This document shows, in pieces, positions 1 to 13,183 of a DNA stretch of 64,000 bases. The position numbers and the translations under genes are program-made. Numbering within the stretch: the first letter of the stretch is position 1; each line of letters begins with the position of its first letter. The stretch spans positions 23,137,950 through 23,201,949 of the forward strand of contig NC_090177.1 in the NCBI RefSeq assembly GCF_024679245.1, read 5' to 3'. Under the pieces are notes generated by a model, which saw nothing but the letters and a program-made list of their open reading frames with translations, had not been told where the DNA came from and did not search any database. The stretch is from Pseudorasbora parva. Lineage: Eukaryota > Chordata > Actinopteri > Cypriniformes > Gobionidae.

Positions 1-1104
1 TTGCTTTATTTACATTAATATAATGATACAATGTGATTTGTTTTTTTTCTCTTTCAAAACTAAATTTTGTAGTGCATTTAACCATATGGCAAACTTTAAA
101 ATATCTTGAAAAATTAACCTACACTAAAACTTAAATTACTTTTTAACAGTTATTTTTAATCTGTCATAATTCTTGCTAGTCAATTATGAGCATCCCTAGT
201 TGCAAACCTGCATGTAAACATACTGATTCACTAGAGATGACAAGAAGGGATCACATAAGGCTACCCAATTAGCAGTATGCGAAACTCAACACTATTTAAA
301 AAAGGGTGTAGGAGCGATACAAACACATACAGGCTGCTTTCAAATATTAAGTTTGCCATCCATGTATTTTAAAGTAATCTAGCTCAAACAGGTTTCCCTG
401 AGTGTAACAAAAGACAATGAAAACATTCTGTTCCTTGATGTAGTCTTTAGTTCCTCTGCAGGGGACGCTTCACTAAATGTTTGATTTCTTTCACCTCAGG
501 CTACCCTCAAAGCCATGGCATGTGTAACGGGGGTTTATAAAAGCTTTTCTTCTCTCTCTCGCTCTCCATTTTCTATGAACCAAAGGATTAGGACCGATAC
601 TCTGTACATAGTTGTTATGATTACAGATTACCCATGTCTATATGTCTCCAGACTGGTCAATTCCATCTTTTAGCAACGTTTAATCCTAATCTTTGTGTTT
701 TCGGTGCGACCATTTGTGGATTTCTAATTTTGGGTAACTAACAAAAATACTAATACATTGCGGACCACCAGTAAGCTTTAGATACACCAATTGCAATCTT
801 GTTGCACAACTCGGGAGGAAAAACATCCCAGTGTAGGGGGGTGATCACTTTTGGCCACAAAAGAGTAGGCCCTTCTTAGCACAAATAGCTACATCTCTTA
901 CATATGCAAAGTGAGAAAAAACATGGCATGGCTCCTTTAAAGCTAGTTAACCATAGGAAATGAACATAGTTGCATGAAATTCAAGTATGACCAATACTCC
1001 AAAGAGGATATACATGATGCTTCCTCAACATGCACAGCATGGAGAACAAGATCAGATAAGGCAAGCTGTGAAAAAGTCTTTTGTGAAACAAAACTTTTCA
1101 AGCT
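1..1104. other. AT-rich non-coding stretch, nothing identified
   Basis: No ORF of note, no recognisable repeat with ends, and no RNA gene. If the block near 2.1-2.5 kb is a minus-strand first exon, this would be first-intron sequence. Confidence 0.4.
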
Positions 1105-1300
1105 ACACTCTTAAGAATGAAGATCCTTGGCATCAGTTTCCATAAAGAACATATTCATATATTCATAGAACCTTTCCATTGTTCAAAGCATTCTTCAAAG
1201 TGGGAAAGGGATTTACAGATTATTCAAATGTTTTTTAAATGGTTCTTTTAAGAACGGATCACTGTCTATGGCATTGCTGTGAAAACCTCCTTTCGGGTTT
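1105..1300. repeat. Degenerate interspersed repeat of the AAGGTTCTT type
   Basis: It begins ACACTCTTAAGAATGAAG and carries several scattered degenerate copies of AGAACC/GGTTCTT. From memory this texture matches a repeat common in cyprinid genomes whose ends read ACACT(C/G)TTAAAAAT. The copy is badly decayed and I see no target-site duplication, so the class (probably a non-autonomous DNA element) is inference. Confidence 0.4.
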
Positions 1301-2059
1301 AATTTTCTAATAGGGCTCCTCACCACCAACACATCACTACGAGCTTGGGAGGACCATAACCGACCCGGCCATATTTGTTCCCATGACGGGCCACGGTTCA
1401 CGAGTTTCAATTAAACAAAGGGAAGTTAGGCAGACTTGGCTGTCCCATAACTGACTCCAACTGGTCAGGCAGGTCTACCAAAAGCTCTCCTCCCCTGCTC
1501 CCAGGGTTTTTAGTAAACAAAAGGTCCCTTCCAATATGTGAAGGAAAGCAAAGGGTTTGGGTCATAGAAAATGCACTGTTGTGATGGTGTTTGATAATGC
1601 TAAACGCTGAGATAAACAGCATGCTTAATGTATTGGATATCCTCATTCCTCAGCACCTCCAACTTTAAATGCACCATTTATGCTGCTACCAGAGCATTAA
1701 TAATTCACTTAATGCCTGAGTTCCTCACTTAATAAAATGGAAACAAACAGAAGAACTACACAGAAGATGCAAGTTAGAAGGCTGAAACTTGATAGACTAC
1801 TTACTAGAAAGTCATAAAACATCCTAAAAAGATTACACACTGCTTGTCTCTTTCAACAGCGAGAGCAAAAGTGAAACATGCAATATAAAAAAAACAGGCT
1901 GCTGCTTTCAACTTCTGAGCCTGTAGCAATTGCCAACATTCCATCTCTACCCCCCCACCGCCCTCTCCCCATTTACCTTCCCACCCACTCAAGACCTCTA
2001 AACTCCCTCTTGTCTTCTTTCTTTTTGTACATAGCCAATGTCGCCAAGGCACTACTCAC
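1301..2059. other. Non-coding stretch, possible start of a minus-strand intron
   Basis: There is no coding signal. On the minus strand the sequence just after 2060 reads GTGAGTAGTGCC and runs into a purine-rich stretch (1940-2040), as expected for the beginning of an intron. That reading depends entirely on the exon call at 2060-2500. Confidence 0.3.
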
Positions 2060-2500
2060 CCGCCAGTATGATGATCTAAGTTCCTATCGGGCTGCTGCAA
2101 ACAACTTCAAACACAATTCCACGTCTGTTCGTTGAAAATGACCCTGCCGAACTTCTCGGCCTGGGCCAAAATCCAAGAAGCCGAGGGCTGAGCAGTATCA
2201 CGCAGATACTTTATCCTGAGAGAGTCGCTGTCCATACAGAGGAGAAACGGGGCAAATGCCTCAACAAAAGACGACCTCGCTTTACTAATTTATTCGCATT
2301 CGGACCGCCCGGGGACTCGTTTTCTGAACGTATGCGGTTCCCCCTCCTCCTTTTCGCTGTGTAATAACTCCGAAAGCTTGAGTTTGTGGAGGGTAGGAAA
2401 TCAGTGAGTTCGGCGTTTACAGACTCCGCTTCCTTTTTCACTCACGCGCTCCCTCGCTCTCTCCTCGCGCTTTTCTTTCATATGCACACACAGCACGTTC
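2060..2500 (-). other. Candidate non-coding first exon with strong splice donor
   Basis: This block is much richer in C, G and CpG than its surroundings. On the minus strand it starts in a GA-rich stretch typical of a vertebrate 5' UTR and ends in CTGGCGG followed by GTGAGT (2059 downward), an excellent donor. No frame stays open to the donor. A 42-codon ORF begins at 2235 (MDSDSLRIKY...) and stops at 2107, so it would be an upstream ORF or chance. A second minus frame of 76 codons starts at 2441. I recognise neither peptide. Alternatives are a CpG-rich regulatory block with a chance donor, or a conserved element. Transcription would run leftwards out of the window. Confidence 0.33.
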
Positions 2501-2999
2501 GCTCTTTCTATCTCACTCTCTTTCTGTAGAACCCCCTCCTCCTCCTCTTCAGCTGTTCAACAGACGCATCCACATGGCTGACCTAGTCTTTCTTTATCCA
2601 GACACTAGTGAAGGAGAATTACCCCCCTCCCCTCCACCACACACATACACATACACACCACTTCTAAAAAGCGAGCAAAACAAAAACACGGACTGGATTC
2701 TAATGATTAGCGGCGACAAATGATCGGACGGGAGTCGTGATTGATCGTAAACCGTGGGGATATGGTCGGTAAAGAAACTGCATCGGTAAGCAAGACGTTG
2801 AATCCAGATTCACACGGCTGCTGTAAGGAATATTAATGTCCATGCTGACGACTCCACCTTCTGTAGCACTAACAACAACAAATAGATAGTCATAGAAAAC
2901 ACACGCCAATCCTACCGTTCAAATAATCCACAGATTCCAGTTATTGATTTTTTTTAGTGTCCAATAATGAACGCCCAGTTTTTATTGCAGTGCTTCGCT
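2501..2999. promoter_or_regulatory. Possible promoter-proximal region
   Basis: It lies directly upstream, on the minus strand, of the candidate first exon. It holds C-rich tracts near 2530-2550 and 2620-2640, an E-box-like CAGCTG near 2551, and no clear TATA box. The call depends on the exon call. Confidence 0.2.
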
Positions 3000-3200
3000 A
3001 CCAAATGATTGGGAATGAGAACAAAACAACCAGTGAAAATTAACCATACATTGTGCGTTGGTGCTCTCATTCTCATTTGCATATTCACATAATGAATTAA
3101 TTACTCCGTTTCCCCCGCCCAACGTGGAAGCAGCATGTATTCACAATTGTGCATTTAAAAAGAAACGTGCATTCTTTGTTTCCATGCAGAATCCAAATAA
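3000..3200. promoter_or_regulatory. Candidate conserved non-coding element
   Basis: Non-repetitive block with a perfect octamer ATTTGCAT at 3075-3082 and, 11 bases on, GAATTAATTACT, a homeodomain-type site. A CCGCCC motif follows. The dense mix of POU and homeodomain sites resembles developmental enhancers. Conservation cannot be tested here. Confidence 0.3.
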
Positions 3201-5300
<2,100 letters not shown>

Positions 5301-5417
5301 ACTATGTCTATTCAGTTCTTCTCTGTATTCAATACCCATCACAATGCCTCAGCTACTGTACCCTGACCCCTTCACACCACTTGTATTATTGAAGGTTTTA
5401 GCTTGAGATGACAAGAA
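5301..5417. other. Short spacer, nothing identified
   Basis: Non-coding sequence before the TTAA element. Confidence 0.3.
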
Positions 5418-5620
5418 TTAAAGGAAAATTCCAGGTTCAAAATGAGGTCAGCTCAATCCACAGCATTTGTGGCATGATGATGTTAAGTTGTATCAAATTT
5501 AACGTTGTTGCCATTCTAACATAAATTCTAAAAAAAAAAAAAAAAAAAAGTTCAGAAAATACAACATTTCACAGAATTCTGTAAACTGAGCCTAACTTGT
5601 ATTGAACCTTTAGGAATTAA
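5418..5620. mobile_element. TTAA-flanked non-autonomous DNA element, deletion derivative (family GGTTCAA)
   Basis: The left end is TTAAAGGAAAATTCC (5418) and the right end is GGAATTAA (to 5620), with matching inner ends CAGGTTCAA and TTGAACC. From memory this matches the two ends of a common cyprinid TTAA-target element with most of the middle lost. A 20-base A run (5530-5549) sits inside. The same family appears at 34826-35035 and 57082-57430. Confidence 0.6.
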
Positions 5621-6899
5621 TAGCTTGATAATATGCTAAACATTATATTTGACGATTAAAAGGAGGGAAAGATTGCAACCAATGAAGATTCCTCCTTACT
5701 GATTTGATGAATTTGAACAAAAGAATTAGATGTACATGAATGATTTATTATGCCTGATTGTCTTTCAATGAAGGTATTTGAAGACTTAAAATGCCCTGCC
5801 ATACTAATAAGTCAGCCAGTAGCTGAAAAAAAAAAGACGAGAAAGAAAAGATGACATGGTTGAGTGAGCCAAGCTTCTGAGCGCCTTGGCAAGCCTGGGA
5901 GGCCCTGGCCCCTTAAGCACTCATATCTAGTAACTTCATTTAATGCATTCACCAGGGATCAGCAGACAAGCGGAAGGGAGACATTCAAAGCAAAATTTCC
6001 CTGGTATAAGGTTCGGCAAGTATTTGAGCAGTAAAACAGCATGAAGAAATTAAACATAATCTTTCACACCATTTCAGAGATAGACAGGATTTACTCCACT
6101 ACTTATAAATAAAATAAAAAACACACATTCTTCCCTGTGTCTTTGAGGAAACGATGCTGCCTGAAACAGCCCATTTCATAGTGATACAAAATAACAGTAG
6201 TCCAAAGTGTCTGAAAGTGGAGGATGATCTCAGCAGCCGTTGCCTTTTCTTTTTTTTCGCCCACTTTTTTTCCACCAGAGGTCATATTCACACTCTGATG
6301 CCTGCCATCGGGAACAAACACTCGTGCTTCCCTTCAATAGACACCAGCCACTTCCACCCCCATTTACTTTTCCTTCAGACACACACACACACTCCATCAG
6401 CTGACAGCCTCTCTCTACTAGCAGACGAAAATACCTTGACTTCAATTTGCCGGCTGCCATTTTAGCATTCAGCCACTTTCAGGATAGGACTATTTTACAA
6501 GTTTTGAGACAGGGGTTGGACTCGTGGGGTGAAAACATGTGAGAGAAAAAAAAAATTCCCACAATGACTAACCAAACCCTCTTTGACTGTATTTTTTTTT
6601 TTTTAAATAAATAAATAGCTGCATTTAAATGTATTTTACAGTATGTAGTGTTTCATGCTATTAAACAATGACTCAGAGGAAATGTAATGGGACGGATTGT
6701 TGGATTGAGGTTTGGATCACTTTATGGTATTTCACATAAACCTTTTCTTAAATCATCTCATCAAGGGATTCCAGAGTAATCTGTGCTTTCTGACAAGCAC
6801 AAGATACTAAAACATTACAAGCCCCTGCTTTTAAACAGTAGTTAAAGAGATAACTGCCTTCTAACCCATTATTTAACATTATAAACACAGCACAAGAAG
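5621..6899. other. Non-coding stretch, no clear elements
   Basis: Mixed complexity. It holds a short (CA)n near 6379-6391, a T run near 6593-6604, and possible unique blocks near 5860-6030 and 6210-6480. No coding frame is recognisable. Confidence 0.35.
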
Positions 6900-7310
6900 A
6901 AAGCAAAAGTCGTTTGATGTGAGGCAGGAACGCTCAATTTCATTGTGGCAAGCCCTGCATAGTTATATTGTTTACTTTGCCATTCATCCATATTTGGCAG
7001 ACTCGCGAAACCCTCAAACCCTGCGACACTTCGGCAAGGTTATTTATCGTATTGCCAAGCTACACAAACTCATAAAATCCATCTTTCAAGGGACAGTTAG
7101 ATTTAAAAACCATCACATTAGGAAAAAGCAACATAAGCATCCACAATTCCAGATGTGTTGCTGTCACCCGGCAAACAAATTAGATCAGGGAATGTGAAGG
7201 GGAGGTCTATGTGTCTTTCTTCTCACGTAATTACACAGCGCAGAGCTCGCTGAGAGACGAGTGGCAAACCGCCCTGACAGGCTGACTAGTTTTCAGCTTC
7301 ATGCTTAAAC
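6900..7310. promoter_or_regulatory. Candidate conserved non-coding element
   Basis: Non-repetitive block with balanced composition, including CACGTAATTACA (7224) and TCATTGTGGC (Runx/Sox-like). It ends close to a CA microsatellite. Coding is unlikely because every frame is short. Confidence 0.33.
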
Positions 7311-7526
7311 TCATACTCAGATCTAAATGAGTGGTTACTTCTGAAAATAAACACAAGCATTTGGCCGGAATCATGCACGAGGGTTTGCCGATTTTTAAAT
7401 AGCTGTGAAGCTCCCGTGTGGACGCATCGAATTTTCTCTTTGTTTGCCGGTGGTAAATAGTCCATCAGGGCAGCAACCCCTCCCTTCGCTGCTCTCTCTA
7501 AACCCTCTTGCTCAAGACAGAGGTAT

Positions 7527-7528
<2 letters not shown>
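7311..7528. other. Unique-looking non-coding spacer
   Basis: Continues the complexity of the preceding block up to the CA tract. Nothing specific is identified. Confidence 0.3.

Positions 7529-7578
<50 letters not shown>
7529..7578. repeat. (CA)n microsatellite, 50 bp
   Basis: Perfect AC dinucleotide run. Confidence 0.97.
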
Positions 7579-7581
<3 letters not shown>

Positions 7582-8561
7582 TCCCCAGGTGCTACTTCAC
7601 TCACCCCCTGATTGTACATATATTAAGAGCACTCACTAAGACTGTCTCAGGGCAAGAGCTGGCATGCATTTGTCCAAGTTAACAAAAAACACTTATTAAA
7701 ATATTTAAAAACTGGCATGAGAAGTAAAAGACTTGTTTTTATACATTATATATATATAATTAATTTGAATTGAACATAAAACAAAAATGTAAAATGTTAC
7801 GGAAAGTTAAAAGTCTTGACTTATCCATTTTGTTATAAATAAATATAAAAATATAAAATGCAAAAATAAAGGCAAATCTAATTAAAGATAAATTGTTTAT
7901 CCAATAAATATAAGTAACAAAAATAAACAATATACAAATTAATTAAAAGCTTAATTTACAAAACCTTAAAATGTAGTCATTTAATATAAACTCATATCAA
8001 TTAATTTATATAATTATAAAAAAAAAATTTATTTTAACTATAACAAAAACAAAACCACCCTTTGAGCCCTTTTTGGGATGCCAGTGTTTCTAAAGGGTAA
8101 AACAAAAATGAAGTGAATGGAGGATGTTGCTTTAAGCTCCTCTGTCCAGATCCATTAGATCAAGCTGCTAGTGTCTGCCATGTGAGAAAGCAGGTTTATA
8201 AGTCTCTCACTCTGCCACCCAATGGACAGTTTGAGAAATTGCACCACAGTTCCTGTCTCCGAGAAGAAAACCTCCCTGACGTTAAAAAAAGTAGTAAAGG
8301 ACATTAATGTTGTGCTGGAATGTGGAGTTTTATGACTTTTATAGCAGTGGGAAATTCTGGAACTGCTGTTGGTGATTCATTGTTTACTTCTCACACCAGG
8401 CACCAGTGCCAAGTTGCTACCATCAGCCATACCCAAAACAGAACAAGATGGTTTGGGTGACTAACAAACCACATATATACCTCTTACATATTGTAAGCTG
8501 CCACATAATGTACAGCGGATGGAAATTTTCAATAGATTACGAAGTAATTAGCAGTGTAAAC
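7579..8561. other. AT-rich non-coding stretch
   Basis: 7680-8040 is strongly AT-rich and low in complexity. 8080-8420 is more complex but shows no coding frame or repeat ends. Bases 8554-8561 are the left target-site copy GTGTAAAC of the following hAT-like element. Confidence 0.4.
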
Positions 8562-8709
8562 CAGTGGTTTTCAAACATTTTTAGGAGCGACCCTCTTTTT
8601 TGTTGTTGTTGACGCGATCCATATATAGGCCTACAATCATTTACATTAAACAAGTCACGCCAAGCATAAGAATACTTATATACAATGGGCCGTTTGACTT
8701 TATTATCCA

Positions 8710-9283
8710 TTAAAGCTACACCATGTAATTTTTCCTTCCGCTAGATCACCTATTCAAAACAAAGGTGTAGCTTGATGACAGCAAGTTTGAGATCAGTATC
8801 TTGGAACATGTGGTCTTCACCTCATAGCCTGTGGAAAAGAATCGGGATAGGACTCATGTTCATGGATGTGATTATTAACATTACTGTAGTATGAGGGAGA
8901 GCAAGACCGAGTGTTGTGGAGCTGAGCAAGGCCGCTGGAGCGACTGTTACACAACACACGACTCGCGAGAAGCAGGCTTTTATTATGACAGGACACAGTC
9001 ACCGGCGCCATTTCCGCTTTTCCAGTCATGAGTATGAGGTAATGCAGCTCTGTTTATCATATTAGATACATTTAAGTGTGTTTAAAATGATGTTATGATG
9101 CTACTGTGCATTCGCTCAGTGGCTGCTGTGACACTTGCTGCACAATGCTAAGAGTAAAGCGCTTTTGCAGAATAACGCAAATATGCGCAATTGACAGGCG
9201 ACTCCCTCAGGCGCTATGCTCAGACACTGGCCTGGCGGTTGTTGAATATTTTACTGTAAAAATACTACATAGTGCACCTTTAA
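8710..9283. mobile_element. TTAA-flanked element nested in the hAT-like element
   Basis: It is bounded by TTAA at 8710-8713 and 9280-9283. The ends AAAGCTACACCATGTAA and TACATAGTGCACCTTT are imperfect inverses. From memory the ends match a cyprinid family with AAAGGTGCACTATGTAG termini. It has no coding capacity. Confidence 0.65.
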
Positions 9284-9285
9284 AC

Positions 9286-9777
9286 TAGCCTAGAAATCTA
9301 GACGCACCCTAGCGGCAGCAAATTTAATCTGCCCATGAGTGTCGTCTAGCAACTCTCAATACCCTTCTGAGCTGTATTCCCCTAACTCTTGCCGGGCCAA
9401 TCACATCGTGTATAGAGTCGGTGGGCGGGGCCAAAATGACGACGGCCGAGTTGCGTTTGCATGCTTCTAGTACACACAGAAGCTGGCGAACGGCGGTCTT
9501 TCGAATCAGCTTTGACCGCAACTCTGGAAGACTTGGAGTTAAGCTTTTCTCTGAGAAAAGAACAAAGAACGGCACTGAAGTCATTCAACGTTTGGAGTTT
9601 TGCCGACCGGATACGGTGAATGTTTAATCTGTCAACTAGCTCCGTTTCACCTTCGTTGCTCTGGTTGGTGGTAAAGCTATCCTATCGCGTGCAGAGGGAG
9701 TTTGAAAGACAACCGTTTATCCCGCCCCTCAGATTGAGCCGTCAATGGTGAGTTTCCAGACCAAACATCTTTATGTG
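9286..9777. mobile_element. 9-bp-TSD non-autonomous element, copy A, 3'-truncated
   Basis: It starts TAGCCTAGAAATCTAGA and is collinear with the copies at 37916 and 53469. Similarity stops at about 9777, inside the stretch that reads CATCTTGATGTGGGTCTGG in the other copies, so the last ~36 bases including the right terminus are lost and hAT end sequence follows. The expected right target-site copy is therefore absent. A minus-strand frame (9324-9584) also recurs in the other copies, but only as DNA-level conservation. Confidence 0.8.
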
Positions 9778-9807
9778 ACCCAGGGTTTGAAAACCACTGG
9801 TGTAAAC

Positions 9808-10679
9808 TGTCTATAAGATTGTAAACATTTGCTTGGATATCAAAAAATGAGAGGAAAGGGGGAAAAAAACTAACATATTCCTCCACTGTATTAGCATCTT
9901 AAAGCCTTAGAGCTTAAAGTAAAGCATTAAGGCTATTGTCACACAGTAAATGCTCTCAGCAGTATCTTACACTGTTGTTTCAGCAGTCATCATGCCCTAG
10001 GCTGTGCTTACCAGCTGGAAAACCATTCAAATGCAGATGAGATCATACTCAATTGGAAAGGTGTGATTTTCGCACTTCTCTCACCCCGTCCTAAGATCTC
10101 ACTGTCAGGTTTGCACCCTCCACGCGCCCTCGTAATGCTAGTCACAGGAGAATGACAACGAATGATAACAAAACAGGTTCATCTTAGATGTAGTGTCCCA
10201 AAACGCTCACAGGAAGTACAGAGGGAGCATTGTTCTCCCTTTACATCAGGTACATTCTTCCAGATGGTAGAAAACAAACCCCACAATACCAGCTACACAA
10301 GCCTAGCTGAGTGAAACCATGTCACAGTCACTCCGCTGGGGCACTGAATCATCCTGAACGCTGACATCTTTCCAGCGATGTTCTCAACGCTGAAGTCAGC
10401 ATGCATTTAGGGCAGTTGTGTGTGTGGGCTCGTGAACGATTGTGAAAATCTCAAGCAAAGACATCATGACAGTTGTCTCCGTAGCCTGTCTCCATGTCAC
10501 AACAGATTTCTCACATATCATCATGCTATCGGTTAAGGAATTACATGCAATGGGGCCTTCTTCAGCACAGATGTTAGAGAAGACATGGAGAAGCTGTCTT
10601 AAATTCATTTCAAAACAAGTCCAAATAAATAATGACTATCACCTTCATGTTGCAACTACAATGTTACAACTTTCATGTT
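9808..10679. promoter_or_regulatory. Unique-looking stretch with candidate conserved element
   Basis: Non-repetitive sequence. 9990-10420 has the highest complexity, with CAGATGAGATCA, TGTCAGGTTTGCA and AATGATAACAAAACA. No coding frame. The regulatory reading is from texture only. Confidence 0.25.
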
Positions 10680-10800
10680 GTAGCAAATCTGTATGACCTT
10701 CTTCTGTGGAGCACAAAAGACAATATTTTGAACATTTCAACAGTTTGTCCATAGAATTAAAGAATATGGGGTGCAAAACAGCATTGAAACCTACTGACTA
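10680..10800. repeat. Internal fragment of a TTAA-type cyprinid repeat
   Basis: The order of motifs TATGACCTTCTTCTG, GGAGCACAAAAGA, TATTTTGAA and TTTGTCCATAGAAT matches, from memory, the middle of a widespread element whose ends read TTAAAGGGATAGTTCACCC. Neither end is present. Confidence 0.45.
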
Positions 10801-11600
10801 TCGCCATCGCCAAAAAGCCATGCCAATGTCGGTCACATTCTCTTTTTGCTACCAGACTTATCTATTCGGCGGGAATTAGCGTGCTTGGTGTCAACCTTTC
10901 TCACTTGCTGTGACAACTAATTTATGCCGGAGCAACTTTTCTCTATTTGTGGATATGAAGAGACACAGTGATGCATGTACGCAATTTCCTGCAAAAACCA
11001 TCCTGTCAGGTCTTATAAACACAACACAGTTAATCAGGGTAAGACAAAAACAGGTTTTTGAAGAAGGATTGACGATGTATTGACTCATTTAACTTCATTT
11101 TAAACAAAAATAGTTACGTAGTGTTGGTCATTTGAAAGCCAGGGTACTTAAATTCATAATTCAACCAAGTATTTGTAGTATTTTGTTCCATTCAGTTGCC
11201 CACCCTACAATAAAAGCGCAGTAAAAGCAAGAGAAGGAGAAACAGAGAGAAAGAGAGGGAGGTGTAACGAGAAAAAGGGAGACGTAGCCAGCAGAAAGCC
11301 AATTATCAAACTCATTAAGTAAGCCGCTCTGGTGCTTTAAGAGGCACTGCCTCAATATCATAGCTGGATTTATTACCATCATTTGCATCCTCTGATGCAG
11401 CCTGTCACTTTCAACTAGCTAACAGGAGGGGTCACATCAAAACAATCACATGCATCACACATGGGTCGGCATGCATGCGACGTGGGTGGCATTGAGCGGA
11501 CAGCAGTGGTACGGTTGTGTTTGTCATGCCAAACAGGGTGGGGTCAATCAAACATTATTACAAGGACACACATAAGTCACTGTTAGCAGGAGGTAAAGCA
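10801..11600. other. Non-coding stretch, nothing firm
   Basis: A purine-rich patch lies at about 11229-11282. 11290-11550 looks unique. No ORF or repeat end is recognised. Confidence 0.35.
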
Positions 11601-11879
11601 GTGATTCCCAACCAAGGCTACCACAGTGGGTATAGGTTCAAGGAAGAAATCAAAAAGATTTAGCTTTAACCGATAAAACAGTATTTGGCTCAATAACATG
11701 AAGCTTTTTAATTTTCTGGATCTATTAATCTATTCAAAAATATATATTCTTAGACACCATGACTTTCATACACCAATGATGTACAAGCTATTTTTAGGGA
11801 TAAAAAAAAAAAGTTACAAAAAAATCATGGTGATACAACTTTCCTAATTATAATGATGGGGGAAAAAATTGTTATAAAA
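11601..11879. repeat. Possible decayed hAT-like left end
   Basis: CAGTGATTCCCAACCAAGG at 11601 resembles hAT termini of the CAGTGGTTCCCAACC type. No matching right end or duplication was found, and the rest is AT-rich, so this is a weak call. Confidence 0.3.
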
Positions 11880-11881
11880 TA

Positions 11882-13103
11882 CACTCAACTTAAGGATTAT
11901 TAGGAACACCATACTAATACTGTGTTTGACCCCCTTTCGCCTTCAGAACTGCCTTAATTCTACGTGGCATTGATTCAAAAAGGTGCTTAAAACATTCTTT
12001 AGAAATGTTGGCCCATATTGATAGGATAGCATCTTGCAGTTGATGGAGATTTGTGGGATGCGCATCCAGGGCACGAAGCTCCCGTTCCACCACATCCCAA
12101 ATATGCTCTATTGGGTTGAGATCTGGTGACTGTGGTGGGCATTTTAGTACAGTGAACTAATATGAAACTCATAAGAAACCAATATGAAATAATTCAAGCT
12201 TTGTGACATGGTGCATTATCCTGCTAAAAGTAACAATCAGAGGATGGGTACATGGTGGTCATAAAGGGATGGACATGGTCAGAAACAATGCTCAGGTAGG
12301 CCGTGGCATTTAAACGATGCCCAATTGGCACTAAGGGGCCTAAAGTGTGCCAAGAAAACATCCCCCGCACCATTACACCACCACCACCAGCCTGCACAGT
12401 GGTAACAAGGCATGATGGATCCATGTTCTCATTCTGTTTATGCCAAATTCTGACTCTACCATCTGAATGTCTCAACAGAAATCGAGACTCATCAAACCAG
12501 GCAACATTTTTCCAGTCTTCAACTGTCCAATTTTGGTGAGCAAGTGCTAATTGTAGCCTCTTTTTCCTATTTGTAGTGGAGATGAGTAGTACCCGCTGGG
12601 GTCGTCTGCTGTTGTAGCCAATCTGCCTCAAGGTTGTGTGTGTTGTGGCTTCACAAATGCTTTGCTGCATACCTTGGTTGTAACGAGTGGTTATTTCAGT
12701 CAAAGTTGCTCTTCTATCAGCTTGAATCAGTCGGCTCATTCTCCTCTGACCTCCAGCATCAACAAGGCCTTTTCGCCCACAAGACTGCTGCATACTGGAT
12801 ATTTTTCCCTTTTCACACCATTCTTTGTAAACCCTAGAAATGGCTGTGTGTGAAAATCCTAGTAACTAAGCAGATTGTGAAATACTCAGACCGGCCCATT
12901 TGGCACCAACAACCATGCCACGCTCAAAATTGCTTAAATCCCCTTTCTTTCCTATTCTGACATTCAGTTTGGAGTTCAGGAGATTGTCTTGACCAGGACC
13001 ACACCCCTAAATGCATTGAAGCAACTGCCATGTGATTGGTTGATTAGATAATTGCATTAATGAGAAATTGAACAGGTGTTCCTAATAATCCTTTAGGTGA
13101 GTG
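11882..13103 (-). mobile_element. Tc1-like DNA transposon, copy 1, full length but inactive
   Basis: The ends are inverted: CACTCAACTTAAGGATTATT at 11882 and AATAATCCTTTAGGTGAGTG ending at 13103. TA dinucleotides lie on both sides (11880-11881 and 13104-13105), the standard Tc1/mariner target duplication. The element is about 1.22 kb with a transposase in minus orientation. A second, interrupted copy of the same family lies at 52587-54311 on the plus strand. Confidence 0.93.
11914..12955 (-). pseudogene. Tc1-family transposase pseudogene
   Basis: A DDE-type transposase normally cuts and pastes its element at TA sites. The longest open piece is 189 codons (12793 to 12224). Landmarks are WFDESRF with the first catalytic Asp, [18 protein letters not shown], and, out of frame downstream, QDNAPCHK (second Asp) and PDLNPIEHIW (the third acidic residue). 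At least four lesions are visible: the expected start codon is ATA at 12955, a TAG interrupts the N-terminal helix-turn-helix region, another TAG falls just before QDNAPCH, and a length change lies near 12160. The family length is about 340 residues, so nearly the whole gene is represented. It cannot encode an active enzyme. Confidence 0.9.
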
Positions 13104-13105
13104 TA

Positions 13106-13183
13106 TATATTTTCTAAAACAAATATTAGAAAAAATGTGATTAAAAAGTGTACACGCAAACTATAGGTTGAACTAGGGGTTTA
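13106..13183. other. Short AT-rich spacer
   Basis: Lies between the Tc1 copy and the next element. Nothing identified. Confidence 0.3.

Larger units (their letters stand above)
8562..9799. mobile_element. hAT-like non-autonomous element with two nested insertions
   Basis: The termini are CAGTGGTTTTCAAAC (8562) and its exact inverse GTTTGAAAACCACTG (ending 9799). An exact 8-bp target-site duplication GTGTAAAC lies at 8554-8561 and 9800-9807. An 8-bp duplication with CAGTGGTT-type ends is characteristic of the hAT superfamily. Inside are a TTAA element (8710-9283) and a 9-bp-TSD-family element (from 9286), so the hAT element is the oldest layer. No transposase is present. Confidence 0.85.

Noticed and set aside
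2107..2235. 42-codon ORF as a real first coding exon
   Set aside because: It stops before the donor and matches no protein I recognise; kept only as a possible upstream ORF.
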